64,000 bases of DNA. It comes from Chitinophagaceae bacterium. GTDB lineage: Bacteria > Bacteroidota > Bacteroidia > Chitinophagales > Chitinophagaceae. The stretch spans positions 806,001 to 870,000 of the forward strand of contig JADJDJ010000001.1 in NCBI GenBank assembly GCA_016702745.1, in the 5' to 3' direction. Positions 28,479-37,853 of this stretch are shown one piece after another (the stretch's first letter is position 1; each line of letters begins with the position of its first letter). Below the pieces are notes generated by a model. The model saw only the letters and a program-made list of their open reading frames with translations, was not told the origin of the DNA and ran no database searches. The position numbers and the translations under genes are program-made.

Positions 28479-29684
28479 ATGACAAGGATTGGACTCATCA
28501 GAGAGGGCAAGATACCGGCCGATAACAGGGTGGCTTTAACCCCGGCCCAATGCAAGTGGATTCATAAGAACAGTTCAACCGTTCAGGTGGTAGTTCAGTC
28601 CTCCCCGGATCGTTGCTTCAATGACCGTGAATACCGTTTAGCGGGGGTGGAGATCAGGGAGCAACTGAACGACTGCGATATCCTTTTAGGCATCAAAGAA
28701 GTGCCGGTTCAGCAATTGATCCCCGGAAAAACCTACCTCTTCTTTTCACATACCAAGAAACAACAGCCCCATAACCGGAAACTCCTCCAGGCTATTATTG
28801 AAAAAGGAATTACCCTGGTTGATTATGAATGCCTGGAGCATGAAGACGGTCAAAGAATCATCGGTTTTGGATTTTTTGCCGGGGTGGTCGGGGCCCATAA
28901 TGGAATGATGGCCTACGGGCAAAGAACCGGATTATTTAATTTAGACAGAGTCTATAAGCAACGCAGTTTCAGAGAATTGATTCATACATATTTTGGACTT
29001 CGATTGCCCAATGTGAAGATTGCTGTAACGGGTTCGGGTCGGGTGGCACATGGGATTCTGGAAGTGATGAACCTGATGGGCATCCATGAAGTGGAGCCCG
29101 ATGAATACCTGAAGAGAAGGTTTTCCTACCCGGTTTATGTACAGCTAAAGGGAAGCGATTTGTATCGGCATACCGGGGCTTGCAATTACAGCCGGGAAGA
29201 TTTCCATGAGCATCCGGAATCCTATTCCTGCCGCTTTCTGCCTTATGCAGCACAAACCGATATACTGATGAACGGGGTTTACTGGGATAAAAACGTACCC
29301 AGGCTTTTTGAAAAGGCCGATATACAGTCCGACCATTTTATCATACAGACCATCGCCGATATTACCGATGATGCCAACGGCTCTGTGCCGATTAACTGCG
29401 GGGATCAGCCAATTGAGGATCCGGTTTATGGGATCAGTCGCCTTAACCTGGAAAAGACAGCTCCTTACCTGTCTGGTTCAATTGATGTGATGGCTGTCGG
29501 CAACCTTCCCAACGAATTACCCCGGGATGCCAGTCGCTATTTTGGTGAGCAGCTCATCAAACATGTATTGGAGGATCTGGTGGGGAACGGGTCGGAAATT
29601 ATTACCAGGGCAACCATGGTTAAAGCAGGGATACTGACTGAGGAGTATGGGTACCTGAGGGGTTATGTGGAGAGTCGGGAGTAG
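28479..29684 (+). CDS. Saccharopine dehydrogenase (LYS1)-like / alanine dehydrogenase family protein
   Basis: 401 residues. The N-terminal AlaDH/PNT-type domain starts IGLIREGKIPADNRVALTP and has the LVDYECLEHEDGQRIIGFG segment. A Rossmann NAD-binding motif GSGRVAHGILEVM lies near 187. The closest pattern I know is the LYS1-like saccharopine dehydrogenase group, which reduces or oxidises saccharopine to lysine, but an alternative amino-acid dehydrogenase role cannot be excluded. No lysine genes are adjacent. Confidence 0.82.
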   Translation: MTRIGLIREGKIPADNRVALTPAQCKWIHKNSSTVQVVVQSSPDRCFNDREYRLAGVEIREQLNDCDILLGIKEVPVQQLIPGKTYLFFSHTKKQQPHNRKLLQAIIEKGITLVDYECLEHEDGQRIIGFGFFAGVVGAHNGMMAYGQRTGLFNLDRVYKQRSFRELIHTYFGLRLPNVKIAVTGSGRVAHGILEVMNLMGIHEVEPDEYLKRRFSYPVYVQLKGSDLYRHTGACNYSREDFHEHPESYSCRFLPYAAQTDILMNGVYWDKNVPRLFEKADIQSDHFIIQTIADITDDANGSVPINCGDQPIEDPVYGISRLNLEKTAPYLSGSIDVMAVGNLPNELPRDASRYFGEQLIKHVLEDLVGNGSEIITRATMVKAGILTEEYGYLRGYVESRE

Positions 29685-29783
29685 TCAGTCGGCAATTTTC
29701 AGGTGAGAGTCGGGAGGTATAAATTGTAGCGCTGGGTTAATAGAGCGGAGTGTATAAGATGGGATTCTTAGCTGGGTTGCAGT

Positions 29784-30533
29784 CTAGAGATGGAGATAGT
29801 ATTCCTTTAAAAGTGATATAAATTCGGAAGAATATTCATTTGCTTTATTACTGATAATCAATTCGTTAATTTCTGTTACTTCAACTTTTGCGTTTGAATA
29901 TTCAGCCTCCAGCATCAGTCGGAAATAAGGGTGGTTGATTGTTTGTTTTACCTGAACCATGTTTGAAATGCTGAACCCGTTCTGCTGCAATAGTTCAATG
30001 ATTTCTTCCTTTCTTTTAAAAGGAAGCAGCAAGTAAAATTGGCCTCCGGGTTCCAGGTGGTTTTGAATAATGGCGGGAAAATCTTTCAGCAAAAGACCTT
30101 CCTGATGATGGGCCAGATTTTTTATTGGGTCTGGACTCCGGAGATCATTTTCATAAAAGGGTGGGTTGCTGAGAATGTACCGGAATGGATGGTTAAAATC
30201 GGTTTGCTTGATATCCCCCTGACTAACCCGGATCCGTTCCCGCCAGGGCGATAATTGACAATTTTCAAAAGCCTGTCCGGCCGCGTTTACATCAATCTCT
30301 AGGGCGTCAATATTCAGTAAACTGTTTTCCTGTGCGAGCATCAGGCTGAGTAATCCTGTTCCGGTTCCGATATCTAAAAGCTTATCGCTGTTTGTAATTC
30401 CCTGCTGCTCCCTGTTTAGCTTAATTTGTCGGGCCACCCAGGCCCCGAATAAACAGGCATCAGTGGTCACTTTCATGGCACTGCGGTCCTGGTGGATGAT
30501 GAATTGCTTGAATTGAAAATAGGTATTGGCCAT
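29784..30533 (-). CDS. tRNA1(Val) (adenine-N6)-methyltransferase-like (TrmN6/YfiC)
   Basis: About 249 residues from the ATG at 30533 (MANTYFQFKQFIIHQDRSAMKVTTDACLFGAW). It has a class I SAM motif (LLDIGTGTGLLSLMLAQ) and the N6-adenine methyltransferase signature NPPFY. YfiC methylates A37 of tRNA-Val in E. coli; the KVTTDACLFGAW start is typical. Seven bases downstream of tsaD on the same strand, so both tRNA-modification genes probably share a transcript. Confidence 0.9.
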   Translation of the reverse strand: MANTYFQFKQFIIHQDRSAMKVTTDACLFGAWVARQIKLNREQQGITNSDKLLDIGTGTGLLSLMLAQENSLLNIDALEIDVNAAGQAFENCQLSPWRERIRVSQGDIKQTDFNHPFRYILSNPPFYENDLRSPDPIKNLAHHQEGLLLKDFPAIIQNHLEPGGQFYLLLPFKRKEEIIELLQQNGFSISNMVQVKQTINHPYFRLMLEAEYSNAKVEVTEINELIISNKANEYSSEFISLLKEYYLHL

Positions 30534-30540
30534 ATCTTGT

Positions 30541-31581
30541 TTACCATTCAGCCCTGGCACTGGCCGTAATATCAGGAGCGGAAAATTGTCCATCCAGAAA
30601 TTTGTAATAAGCGGTCATGGCAATCATCCCTGCATTGTCGGTACAATACTGAAAGGCCGGGATAAAAGTCCGCCATTGATATTTGGTTCCCATCTCTTCA
30701 AAAGCCTTCCGCAGACCACTATTGGCAGATACACCACCGGCCAGGCAAAGATCCCTGATCCCGGTTTCTATGGCGGCTTTCTTAACTTTATTGAGCAGGA
30801 TGCTGATAATTCTTTGCTGGATGGATGCACAGATATCGGCCAGGTTCTTCTGAATAAAAATCTGTTTCTCTTCTTCTGTAGCCAGGAATTCTTCCTTGTA
30901 CAGATTGCTTTTTCCCGCATTCCGGAGAAAATATAAAATGGAGGTCTTCAATCCGCTGAAGCTGAAATTCAGTCCGGGTATCTGTGGCTCCGGAAAACGA
31001 AATCGTTCCGGATTCCCTTCTTTGGCATAGCGATCAATCAGGGGGCCGCCCGGGTAAGGAAGCCCGAGTAACTTGGCTGATTTATCAAACGCTTCACCGG
31101 CCGCATCATCAATGGTTTCTCCAATTACTTTCATCCGGGTGGGTGACTCGCATAAAACGATCTGGGTATGTCCGCCACTTACAGTTAAACATAAAAAAGG
31201 GAAATCCGGTTTGGGATCATCAATCAGATTGGCCAGCACATGGGCCTGCATATGGTGTACAGCAATCAATGGTTTATTCAGTGATTGTGCCAGCGATTTG
31301 GCAAACTGGGCGCCTACCAATAATGAACCAATCAGTCCGGGTGATTGAGTAAAGGCAATGGCATCTACCGTTTGCAAACTGGTTCCGGCTTTTTCTAAGG
31401 CCGCATGCACAACCGGTACAATATGTTGCAGGTGCGCCCGGCTGGCCAGTTCAGGAACTACCCCTCCATATTGCTCGTGAACGGTCTGGTTGGCAATAAA
31501 ATTAGACAGGATCTGTCCGTCCCTGCAAATGGCGGCAGAAGTTTCATCACAACTGGATTCTATGGCGAGGATGGTGGGCAT
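30541..31581 (-). CDS. tsaD: tRNA N6-threonylcarbamoyladenosine synthase subunit TsaD
   Basis: TsaD transfers the threonylcarbamoyl group to A37 of ANN-decoding tRNAs. It has 346 residues, starting ILAIESSCDETSAAIC, with the metal-binding histidine pair in HHMQAHVLANL, the SGGHTQIV nucleotide loop, GEAFDKSAKLLGLPYPGGP and the C-terminal AGGVSANSGLR and CTDNAGMIA motifs. All family landmarks are intact. It leads a two-gene unit with the tRNA methyltransferase. Confidence 0.97.
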   Translation of the reverse strand: MPTILAIESSCDETSAAICRDGQILSNFIANQTVHEQYGGVVPELASRAHLQHIVPVVHAALEKAGTSLQTVDAIAFTQSPGLIGSLLVGAQFAKSLAQSLNKPLIAVHHMQAHVLANLIDDPKPDFPFLCLTVSGGHTQIVLCESPTRMKVIGETIDDAAGEAFDKSAKLLGLPYPGGPLIDRYAKEGNPERFRFPEPQIPGLNFSFSGLKTSILYFLRNAGKSNLYKEEFLATEEEKQIFIQKNLADICASIQQRIISILLNKVKKAAIETGIRDLCLAGGVSANSGLRKAFEEMGTKYQWRTFIPAFQYCTDNAGMIAMTAYYKFLDGQFSAPDITASARAEW

Positions 31582-31593
31582 TTCAGGAGATAG

Positions 31594-31760
31594 TCTTTAG
31601 TCGATAGTCTTTAGTCAATAGTCTTCAGTCATCAGTCGACAGTCATCAGTCTTCAGTCGACAGTCTACAATCATCAGTCTTTGACGCCCGGGCTTATTCA
31701 TGTCACCCTGAGCTTGTCGAAGGGTGTTATGAGTCAGTCTTCAGTCGACTTTCAACTTTC
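31594..31760. repeat. Heptad repeat array (AGTC-N3) with REP-like hairpin
   Basis: About 20 degenerate copies of a 7-base word built on AGTC (AGTCTTT, AGTCGAT, AGTCTTC, AGTCATC, AGTCGAC) from 31594 to 31680 and again from 31731 to 31755. Between them at 31704-31726 sits an imperfect hairpin with outer arms CACCCT / AGGGTG and inner core GAGCTTGTCGA. This fills the gap between the ABC permease and tsaD. Nothing coding seen. Confidence 0.75.
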
Positions 31761-31806
31761 AGGCGTTCGCAAAATTAAAGGGTTTGGGCGATTGATTCAG
31801 CGGGCC

Positions 31807-33063
31807 TTACTTGCTTCGAATGGCCACCACCGGATCCATCCGGGCAGCTTGCCGGGCAGGAATAAAACCTGCCAGAATTCCAACGATAATACAGATTACG
31901 ATTGCCAGTGCCATATTGGAAGTGGAGATATAGACCGGGAAATCGAGGAGGTTGGTCAGTACCTGGGTCAGAAGATACACCAGTGTGAGTCCGATTAAAC
32001 CGCCAATCACACAAAGAAAAGCGGACTCCAGCAGGAACTCGGCCAGGATCACCCTGCTCTTGGCACCGATGGCTTTCTTTAATCCGATCTGGCTGGTTCT
32101 TTCTCTTACTGATACAAACATAATATTGGCCACGCCAAACATCCCCACGATCAGGGAAAGGGCTGCAATGGCCCAGCCACCCATATTTAGACTTACAAAA
32201 GCCTTGCTGATAGCATCACTGAAGTCATTGATATCATTCAATGAAAAATCATCTTCTTTGGTGGGCGGTAATTTATGCAGGGCCCGCATCGTACCGGAGA
32301 GATCATCTTTCAGTGCCTTGCTGCTTAAATCATCCTTGCCCTGAACAAGGATCAGCGGGTCTGCTTTTTTTTCATCCATGATATTCCGGGCATACCGGTA
32401 GGAGAGAATAATACTCTGGTCAAATTGCCAGCCACCGATCATGGTCTTTCCCTGCTTTTTGATCACACCCACTACTGACAGTTTTTTTCCGCGACAGCTG
32501 ATTAATTTGCCAATGGCTCTTTCGGAGGTACCAAATAATTTTTCAGCAATCTCATTTCCGATCACGGTTGCGGCAGCTCCCTGGCTGAATTCAGCATCCG
32601 AGAGAAATCTGCCAACGGCTACTTCTATGGGTTGAATTTCCCTGAACTCTTCCGTAATCCCGTAAATATTTACATTGGAGAGCTGGTTGTCATCGTAGTC
32701 AACTTTATCTTCCACATCAATTTTAAATGCGGCAAATTTTGCACCGGGTGTTCTGTCCTTAATCTGTTTTAATTCTGGATACTGCGGAACGGGCCGGTTC
32801 ACATATTTCCACCAGGGATAGTCGGGGCCGCCACCTGCTGAATAATCCCATTTGTCTATATAAATTGTATTCGTGCCCAGCGACTTCACTTCATTCTGGA
32901 TATTTTGTTCGAGGCTGTTGACAGTTGCCAGTACCCCGATGATACAAAAGATACCGATGGTGATCCCGAACAGGGAGAGAAATGTGCGGAGTTTGTTCTT
33001 CCACAATTCCTGCAGGGCCATTTTAAAACTACTGCCAACGATTTCCAGCGAGCGGCGAATCAT
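31807..33063 (-). CDS. MacB-type ABC transporter permease
   Basis: About 418 residues from the ATG at 33063 (MIRRSLEIVGSSFKMALQELWKNKLRTFLS). The topology is one N-terminal membrane helix (FGITIGIFCIIGVLATV), a periplasmic MacB-like domain (about 55-285), then three C-terminal helices with the FtsX motif SVRERTSQIGLKKAIGA and the end FIPARQAARMDPVVAIR. Such permeases work with an ATPase in exporting or mechanotransmitting complexes; none is adjacent here. The frame is open to 33159, but the shorter start fits the promoter. Confidence 0.9.
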   Translation of the reverse strand: MIRRSLEIVGSSFKMALQELWKNKLRTFLSLFGITIGIFCIIGVLATVNSLEQNIQNEVKSLGTNTIYIDKWDYSAGGGPDYPWWKYVNRPVPQYPELKQIKDRTPGAKFAAFKIDVEDKVDYDDNQLSNVNIYGITEEFREIQPIEVAVGRFLSDAEFSQGAAATVIGNEIAEKLFGTSERAIGKLISCRGKKLSVVGVIKKQGKTMIGGWQFDQSIILSYRYARNIMDEKKADPLILVQGKDDLSSKALKDDLSGTMRALHKLPPTKEDDFSLNDINDFSDAISKAFVSLNMGGWAIAALSLIVGMFGVANIMFVSVRERTSQIGLKKAIGAKSRVILAEFLLESAFLCVIGGLIGLTLVYLLTQVLTNLLDFPVYISTSNMALAIVICIIVGILAGFIPARQAARMDPVVAIRSK

Positions 33064-33067
33064 GCAG

Positions 33068-33075
33068 CAAAGGTA
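33068..33075 (-). promoter_or_regulatory. Bacteroidota -7 promoter box very close to the permease start
   Basis: TACCTTTG on the minus strand, an exact TAnnTTTG match. It ends only 5 bases before the ATG at 33063, so the transcript would be leaderless or nearly so. Confidence 0.45.
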
Positions 33076-33150
33076 GTGTCTAACACGTGATTTGGCGGGG
33101 AATATGCGATGAGCGGCCAATTGCCTAATATTGCCTGCAATATCTAAAAA

Positions 33151-33804
33151 ATGGAGCAAGGAGTCAGCATTCAGGTAAGCGGATCAGCGGATCATCAGTT
33201 TTATCGCCGAAGGCATAATAGCACGATTGCTTTTGCGATCGGTATTCTCTTATTCCTGCTTCCTTTTGTTGAGTTCAAATGCGGTAATATGGCGCTCATC
33301 GGCAATTCCGGTATCGGGCTGGTCATAGGCAGTCACTGGAAAGTCTCAAGCAGCTGGGCCAAAAATGAATTACGGGAAAGGATGGGCAAGGGGAAAACCG
33401 AAGCCGAAAGTTTATTAAAAGATGGTCCGAATATTTTTGCCATTGCAGCCCTGGCAGCTGGTCTGTTCGGACTGGGTATCGCCTTTTCATCCTTTAACTG
33501 GCGGTCGATGGCAGGGATGTGTGCCGGTATACTTGCCGCACTGATGCTCATTGCGGTGATGGTGAAGTTTAAAATTGAAATGAGGGGTCTCACTTCGGGC
33601 AAGAAGCTGGGAGATGATCAGCTGGGATTGGATGTGGGCGGTCTCTTAAAAATACAATTCACCATCTGGTATTATTTTTCTTTGCTGGCCTTTATCGCAG
33701 CAGCTTTTTTTAATTATATGCGTGATAAGCTGGCCCTGCGGGATGCGATGGCAGCTGCAGTGGATTTTGATTTTCAGCGGCAAGAGCAGGCTCCTGGAAA
33801 TTAA
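33151..33804 (+). CDS. Multi-pass membrane protein of unknown function
   Basis: 217 residues with four hydrophobic helices (about 28-45 AFAIGILLFLLPF, 95-112, 120-138, 175-195) and a hydrophilic loop rich in Lys/Glu after the first. No signature motif recognised. It is divergent from the ABC permease and 18 bp from the convergent small membrane protein gene. Start at 33151 chosen as the first ATG. Confidence 0.7.
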   Translation: MEQGVSIQVSGSADHQFYRRRHNSTIAFAIGILLFLLPFVEFKCGNMALIGNSGIGLVIGSHWKVSSSWAKNELRERMGKGKTEAESLLKDGPNIFAIAALAAGLFGLGIAFSSFNWRSMAGMCAGILAALMLIAVMVKFKIEMRGLTSGKKLGDDQLGLDVGGLLKIQFTIWYYFSLLAFIAAAFFNYMRDKLALRDAMAAAVDFDFQRQEQAPGN

Positions 33805-33822
33805 TTCATTTAACATCCTGCG

Positions 33823-34167
33823 TTACTGAATTAAACGGAAAATAGTAAAGAGGAAAATAATACCCAGCAAACTTGAATAAATCTGTTTATTATATTTTGC
33901 CAGCCATTCCGGCAAATAGATATCAAAATTTGCCCGGGTGGAATCGGAGTATTTACGTGCCATCAGGGTCAACGGACAAAAGAATTTAAAAATCAGCAGA
34001 ATGATTCCCTCCAGGATAAAGAGACCATACCCGATCCAAAGCCATTTGTTGAGCCTGTCGGTCAGCACAGCATAAAGCATATAAAAAATCACCACATTGA
34101 AAAAAAGCCAGATCAGCGTATGGACTGATTTGATGATGATCAGCTTTGTTGAGTCAGGTACTGCCAT
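33823..34167 (-). CDS. Small membrane protein
   Basis: 114 residues with three hydrophobic helices (about 16-36 LIWLFFNVVIFYMLYAV, 43-62, 95-112). A CPLTLMARKYSD segment between helices 2 and 3 faintly recalls DUF2784, but this is weak. No other clue. Convergent with the preceding gene. Confidence 0.68.
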   Translation of the reverse strand: MAVPDSTKLIIIKSVHTLIWLFFNVVIFYMLYAVLTDRLNKWLWIGYGLFILEGIILLIFKFFCPLTLMARKYSDSTRANFDIYLPEWLAKYNKQIYSSLLGIIFLFTIFRLIQ

Positions 34168-34265
34168 AAAAGAGGAATGGAGTAAGTAAATAATATTAGA
34201 TTCCGGCTTCTTTTGGACTTACGGCAAAGATATTACAAGCGCTTTATCGGGCCCCTGCTTTACCT

Positions 34266-34273
34266 TACCTTTG
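34266..34273 (+). promoter_or_regulatory. Bacteroidota -7 promoter box for prfC
   Basis: TACCTTTG, an exact TAnnTTTG match, about 70 bases before the prfC start; predicted start of transcription near 34279. Confidence 0.5.
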
Positions 34274-34343
34274 CGGACTTAAAAACAGGCTCCGTCTGCT
34301 ATAAAACAGCCGGCCACTCCGGGAACCGGAACCCGATTCAACC

Positions 34344-35924
34344 ATGAAATTTCACAACGAAATACAACGCCGCCGCAGTTTTGCGATTATCAGTCACCCC
34401 GATGCCGGTAAAACCACCCTGACGGAGAAATTCCTTTTGTTCGGAGGAGCCATCCAGGTAGCCGGTGCGGTGAAAAGTAATAAGATCAAGAAACACGCGA
34501 CCAGTGATTTTATGGAGATCGAAAGGCAGCGGGGTATCTCCGTGGCTACTTCGGTGATGAGTTTTGAATACAATGGTACGCTCATCAATCTGCTGGATAC
34601 ACCGGGTCACAAGGATTTTGCAGAAGACACTTATCGCACCCTGACCGCCGTGGATAGTGTGATCCTGGTCGTGGATAGTGTAAATGGGGTGGAAGAGCAG
34701 ACCCGGCGGTTAATGGAAGTATGCCGGATGAGGGATACACCGGTGATTGTTTTTGTAAATAAGATGGACCGGGATGGGAAGAATCGTTTTGACCTGCTGG
34801 AAGAAATCGAAAAAGAATTGTCCATCTCCCTTCACCCGATGACCTGGCCGATCAACAGCGGAAAGGATTTTAAAGGGGTGTATAACCTGCATAGTAAAAA
34901 TCTCTTGTTATTTACCGCGAATACAAAGGCAGATGAAGACAGTATTGCCGTTGCGGATATTCATGATATCCTCGATGCCAAACTTGGTGATCGGGATGCC
35001 GCTCAGTTAAGGGAAGATGTGGAACTGGTGGATGGAGTGCATGGAGAGTTGAATGTTGAAGACTATCTGGCCGCAAAAGTGGCACCGGTTTTCTTTGGTT
35101 CGGCGATCAATAATTTCGGGGTGAAGGAAATGCTGGATACATTTATTCAGATTGCACCTACGCCGAGGAGCCGGGATACCAACAAAAGAAAAGTGGATGT
35201 GGAGGAAGAAAAACTCAGTGGTTTTGTTTTCAAGATACATGCCAACCTGGATCCGAAGCACCGGGACCGGATTGCCTTCTTCCGGGTTTGCTCCGGACGA
35301 TTTGAAAGGAATAAATACTTTCATCATGTAAGACTGGATAAGGAAGTCAGGTTCAGCAATCCATACTCCTTTATGGCCCGGGATAAAAGTATTATTGAAG
35401 ATGCCTATGCCGGAGATGTGGTGGGCTTGTTTGATACGGGGAATTTTAAAATAGGAGATACGCTTACCGAGGGAGAAGATTTCTTTTTTACCGGGATTCC
35501 ATCATTTTCTCCTGAGATATTCAAGGAGGTGGTGAATAAAGACCCGATGAAAACAAAGCAGCTGGAAAAAGGATTACTGCAATTAACGGATGAGGGGGTG
35601 GCCCAGTTATTTACCCAGTTCGGGGGTAATAAAAAAATCATTGGTTGTGTGGGTGAACTGCAGTTTGAAGTAATCCAGTATCGGTTGCTGCATGAGTATG
35701 GCGCTTCTGTGGTTTTCAACAACCTGCCTTTTTACAAAGCCTGCTGGCTCACCAGTAATGATCCCGGAAAGTTGCAGGATTTCCTGCGGTTCAAACAGGC
35801 GAATGCAGGGGAGGACAAGGATGGCCCTCCGGTTTACCTGGCACAGAGTGAATGGTTTTTAAATACGGAGAAATCGAACAATCCAGATATTGAATTTCAT
35901 TTCACCTCTGAAATCCATAAGTAA
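34344..35924 (+). CDS. prfC: Peptide chain release factor 3
   Basis: RF3 is the GTPase that removes RF1/RF2 from the ribosome after termination. It has 526 residues. G1 is HPDAGKTTLTEK, followed by an RF3-type switch I (QRGISVATSVMSF), G3 DTPGHKDF and G4 NKMDRDG. The domain II/III C-terminal region contains QFEVIQYRLLHEYG. Length and motifs match the family. Two bases separate it from the following acetyltransferase gene. Confidence 0.96.
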   Translation: MKFHNEIQRRRSFAIISHPDAGKTTLTEKFLLFGGAIQVAGAVKSNKIKKHATSDFMEIERQRGISVATSVMSFEYNGTLINLLDTPGHKDFAEDTYRTLTAVDSVILVVDSVNGVEEQTRRLMEVCRMRDTPVIVFVNKMDRDGKNRFDLLEEIEKELSISLHPMTWPINSGKDFKGVYNLHSKNLLLFTANTKADEDSIAVADIHDILDAKLGDRDAAQLREDVELVDGVHGELNVEDYLAAKVAPVFFGSAINNFGVKEMLDTFIQIAPTPRSRDTNKRKVDVEEEKLSGFVFKIHANLDPKHRDRIAFFRVCSGRFERNKYFHHVRLDKEVRFSNPYSFMARDKSIIEDAYAGDVVGLFDTGNFKIGDTLTEGEDFFFTGIPSFSPEIFKEVVNKDPMKTKQLEKGLLQLTDEGVAQLFTQFGGNKKIIGCVGELQFEVIQYRLLHEYGASVVFNNLPFYKACWLTSNDPGKLQDFLRFKQANAGEDKDGPPVYLAQSEWFLNTEKSNNPDIEFHFTSEIHK

Positions 35925-35926
35925 AC

Positions 35927-36430
35927 ATGTTTGCTTTTGAAACCGAAAGACTCCGGGTACGTGATCTGTTGGTAACAGATAAAGAAAATTTTTTCCTGCT
36001 CAATGGCAGTGAGGAAGTCATGCGTTATATCCGTCCGGTAAAAACCCGGGAGGAAAGTGATCATCAGTTGGAACAGATCCTGGCTTTAGGACCTTCCGTT
36101 CCTCATAACGGAAGATGGGCGGTGGAAGAGAAAGCCACTGGCCGTTTTATCGGATCCTTTGCCATCATCCCCATACCTTTTGATCCTTTGAAGACCCAAT
36201 TGGGATATTCTTTTATACCCGAATATTGGGGACGGGGTCTGGCTTCAGAACTGGCGGTTGAGGGGCTGGCTTATTTCCTGCAGAACTCCAGCATCCCCGA
36301 GATTTACGGTGTTACCGAAACACCAAATATTGCTTCTCAAAAAGTATTGCTCAAAGCCGGTTTTGTGTACCACAGTACGAGGATGGTAGAGGGGAAGGAG
36401 TTGACGATTTATTTAGTGAGGAGGAATTAA
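35927..36430 (+). CDS. GNAT family N-acetyltransferase (RimJ-like)
   Basis: 167 residues with the RimJ/RimL-type opening ETERLRVRDLLVTDKENFFLLNGSEEVMRYI and the acetyl-CoA loop region YSFIPEYWGRGLASELAVEGLAYFL, then NIASQKVLLKAGFVY. Probably acetylates a small molecule or a protein N-terminus; substrate unknown. It follows prfC by 2 bp and its last 4 bases overlap the end of convergent purB. Confidence 0.9.
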   Translation: MFAFETERLRVRDLLVTDKENFFLLNGSEEVMRYIRPVKTREESDHQLEQILALGPSVPHNGRWAVEEKATGRFIGSFAIIPIPFDPLKTQLGYSFIPEYWGRGLASELAVEGLAYFLQNSSIPEIYGVTETPNIASQKVLLKAGFVYHSTRMVEGKELTIYLVRRN

Positions 36431-37770
36431 TCTTTTGGAGATACACCCGTATAGTTATGAGGAGTAATCCTTTTTAATTCCCTTTTCAGATCATCATTTA
36501 CTTTTAGTTCTTCAATAAACTGGTGAATAGCTTTTTTATCAATTTTATTATTTCCCCGGGTCAGTGCCTTCAGTGCCTCATAAGGATTAGGAAATTTTTC
36601 TCTTCTGAGGATTGTTTGTATAGCTTCAGCAACCACCGCCCAATTATTATCAAGATCTTCATATAATTTGGCATCATTGATCACGAGTTTGCCCAATCCT
36701 TTTTCAATGGACCGGATGGCGATTATAGTATGGGCAAACGGAACACCGATATTCCGGAGAACGGTGGAGTCGGTAAGATCACGTTGCAGTCTTGAAACCG
36801 GGAGTTTGGCTGCAAGAAATTCGAATATGGCATTGGCCATTCCCAGATTCCCTTCTGCATTTTCAAAATCTATGGGGTTAACCTTGTGTGGCATGGCTGA
36901 TGATCCCACTTCTCCCTTTTTTGTTTTTTGGCGGAAATATTCCATTGATACATAGCTCCAGATATCCCTGCAGAAATCTACCAGGATATTGTTGATCCGC
37001 TTCATGCAGTCAAAATGTGCGGCGAGATTGTCGTAGTGTTCAATCTGAGTAGTGTGCTGCTGACGGTTCAATCCAAGTGCTGTAACAAATTCATTTCCCC
37101 ATTTTACCCAATCGTTTTTTGGAAATGACACATGATGGGCATTGAAGTTGCCGGTGGCACCACCAAATTTTCCGGTAAATGGAATGCCAATAAACTGCTC
37201 AATCTGGCTCTGGATTCTTTCTACAAATACCATGATTTCTTTGCCTAACCGGGTAGGGCTGGCAGGCTGTCCATGGGTATGGGCCAGCATCGGAATATCC
37301 TTCCATTCTTTGGCCAGCAGTTTTAGTTGTGAATTCAGGTTGAGCAGGGAGGGCAGGTACTCATATTCGATGGCATGTTTCCACGAAAGGGGGATGGCCG
37401 TATTATTGATGTCCTGGGATGTCAGTCCGAAATGCACCCATTCTTTTCCTTCGGCACCACCGCATTTTTCCAGTTCATTTTTCAGGAAATATTCTACAGC
37501 CTTCACATCGTGGTTGGTGGTAAATTCAATTTGTTTGATTTCCTGGGCATCTTCGGGACCAAAATCGGCTGCCAGTTTCTGAAGATGTTTGACCGCTTTA
37601 CCCGGCAGTTTGAATAATTTTTTCTTTTCCAGAAAAAGGAGGTATTCCACTTCCACGAATACCCGGTATTTCATCAGGGAGTATTCTGAAAAATACTCGT
37701 CAAGGTGCTGTACCTGTTTACGGTACCGGCCATCTACTGCTGATATGGAGGTGAGGGCTGTTAATTCCAT
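36427..37770 (-). CDS. purB: Adenylosuccinate lyase
   Basis: PurB cleaves SAICAR in IMP synthesis and adenylosuccinate in AMP synthesis. It has 447 residues of the fumarase/aspartase superfamily, with the signature SSAMPHKVNPIDFENAEGN near 285-305 and the catalytic His in HTHGQPASPTRLGKE and TSQDINNTA. It belongs to the E. coli-like class with the LTDSTVLRNIG segment. Convergent with the acetyltransferase gene. Confidence 0.97.
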   Translation of the reverse strand: MELTALTSISAVDGRYRKQVQHLDEYFSEYSLMKYRVFVEVEYLLFLEKKKLFKLPGKAVKHLQKLAADFGPEDAQEIKQIEFTTNHDVKAVEYFLKNELEKCGGAEGKEWVHFGLTSQDINNTAIPLSWKHAIEYEYLPSLLNLNSQLKLLAKEWKDIPMLAHTHGQPASPTRLGKEIMVFVERIQSQIEQFIGIPFTGKFGGATGNFNAHHVSFPKNDWVKWGNEFVTALGLNRQQHTTQIEHYDNLAAHFDCMKRINNILVDFCRDIWSYVSMEYFRQKTKKGEVGSSAMPHKVNPIDFENAEGNLGMANAIFEFLAAKLPVSRLQRDLTDSTVLRNIGVPFAHTIIAIRSIEKGLGKLVINDAKLYEDLDNNWAVVAEAIQTILRREKFPNPYEALKALTRGNNKIDKKAIHQFIEELKVNDDLKRELKRITPHNYTGVSPKD

Positions 37771-37839
37771 TTTATATTACACTTTCTGGTAGTTAATTTC
37801 TTATGCTGTATTTCTGATTACCTGCATAACTTAGCGCCA

Positions 37840-37847
37840 CAAATTTA
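37840..37847 (-). promoter_or_regulatory. Bacteroidota -7 promoter box, probably for purB
   Basis: TAAATTTG on the minus strand, an exact TAnnTTTG match, about 70 bases upstream of the purB start and just in front of divergent mqnA. Confidence 0.45.
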
Positions 37848-37853
37848 GCCGAA

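Noticed and set aside
31704..31726. Rho-independent terminator of the tsaD-side transcript
   Set aside because: The hairpin has no T run on either side and matches a common REP-type palindrome better.
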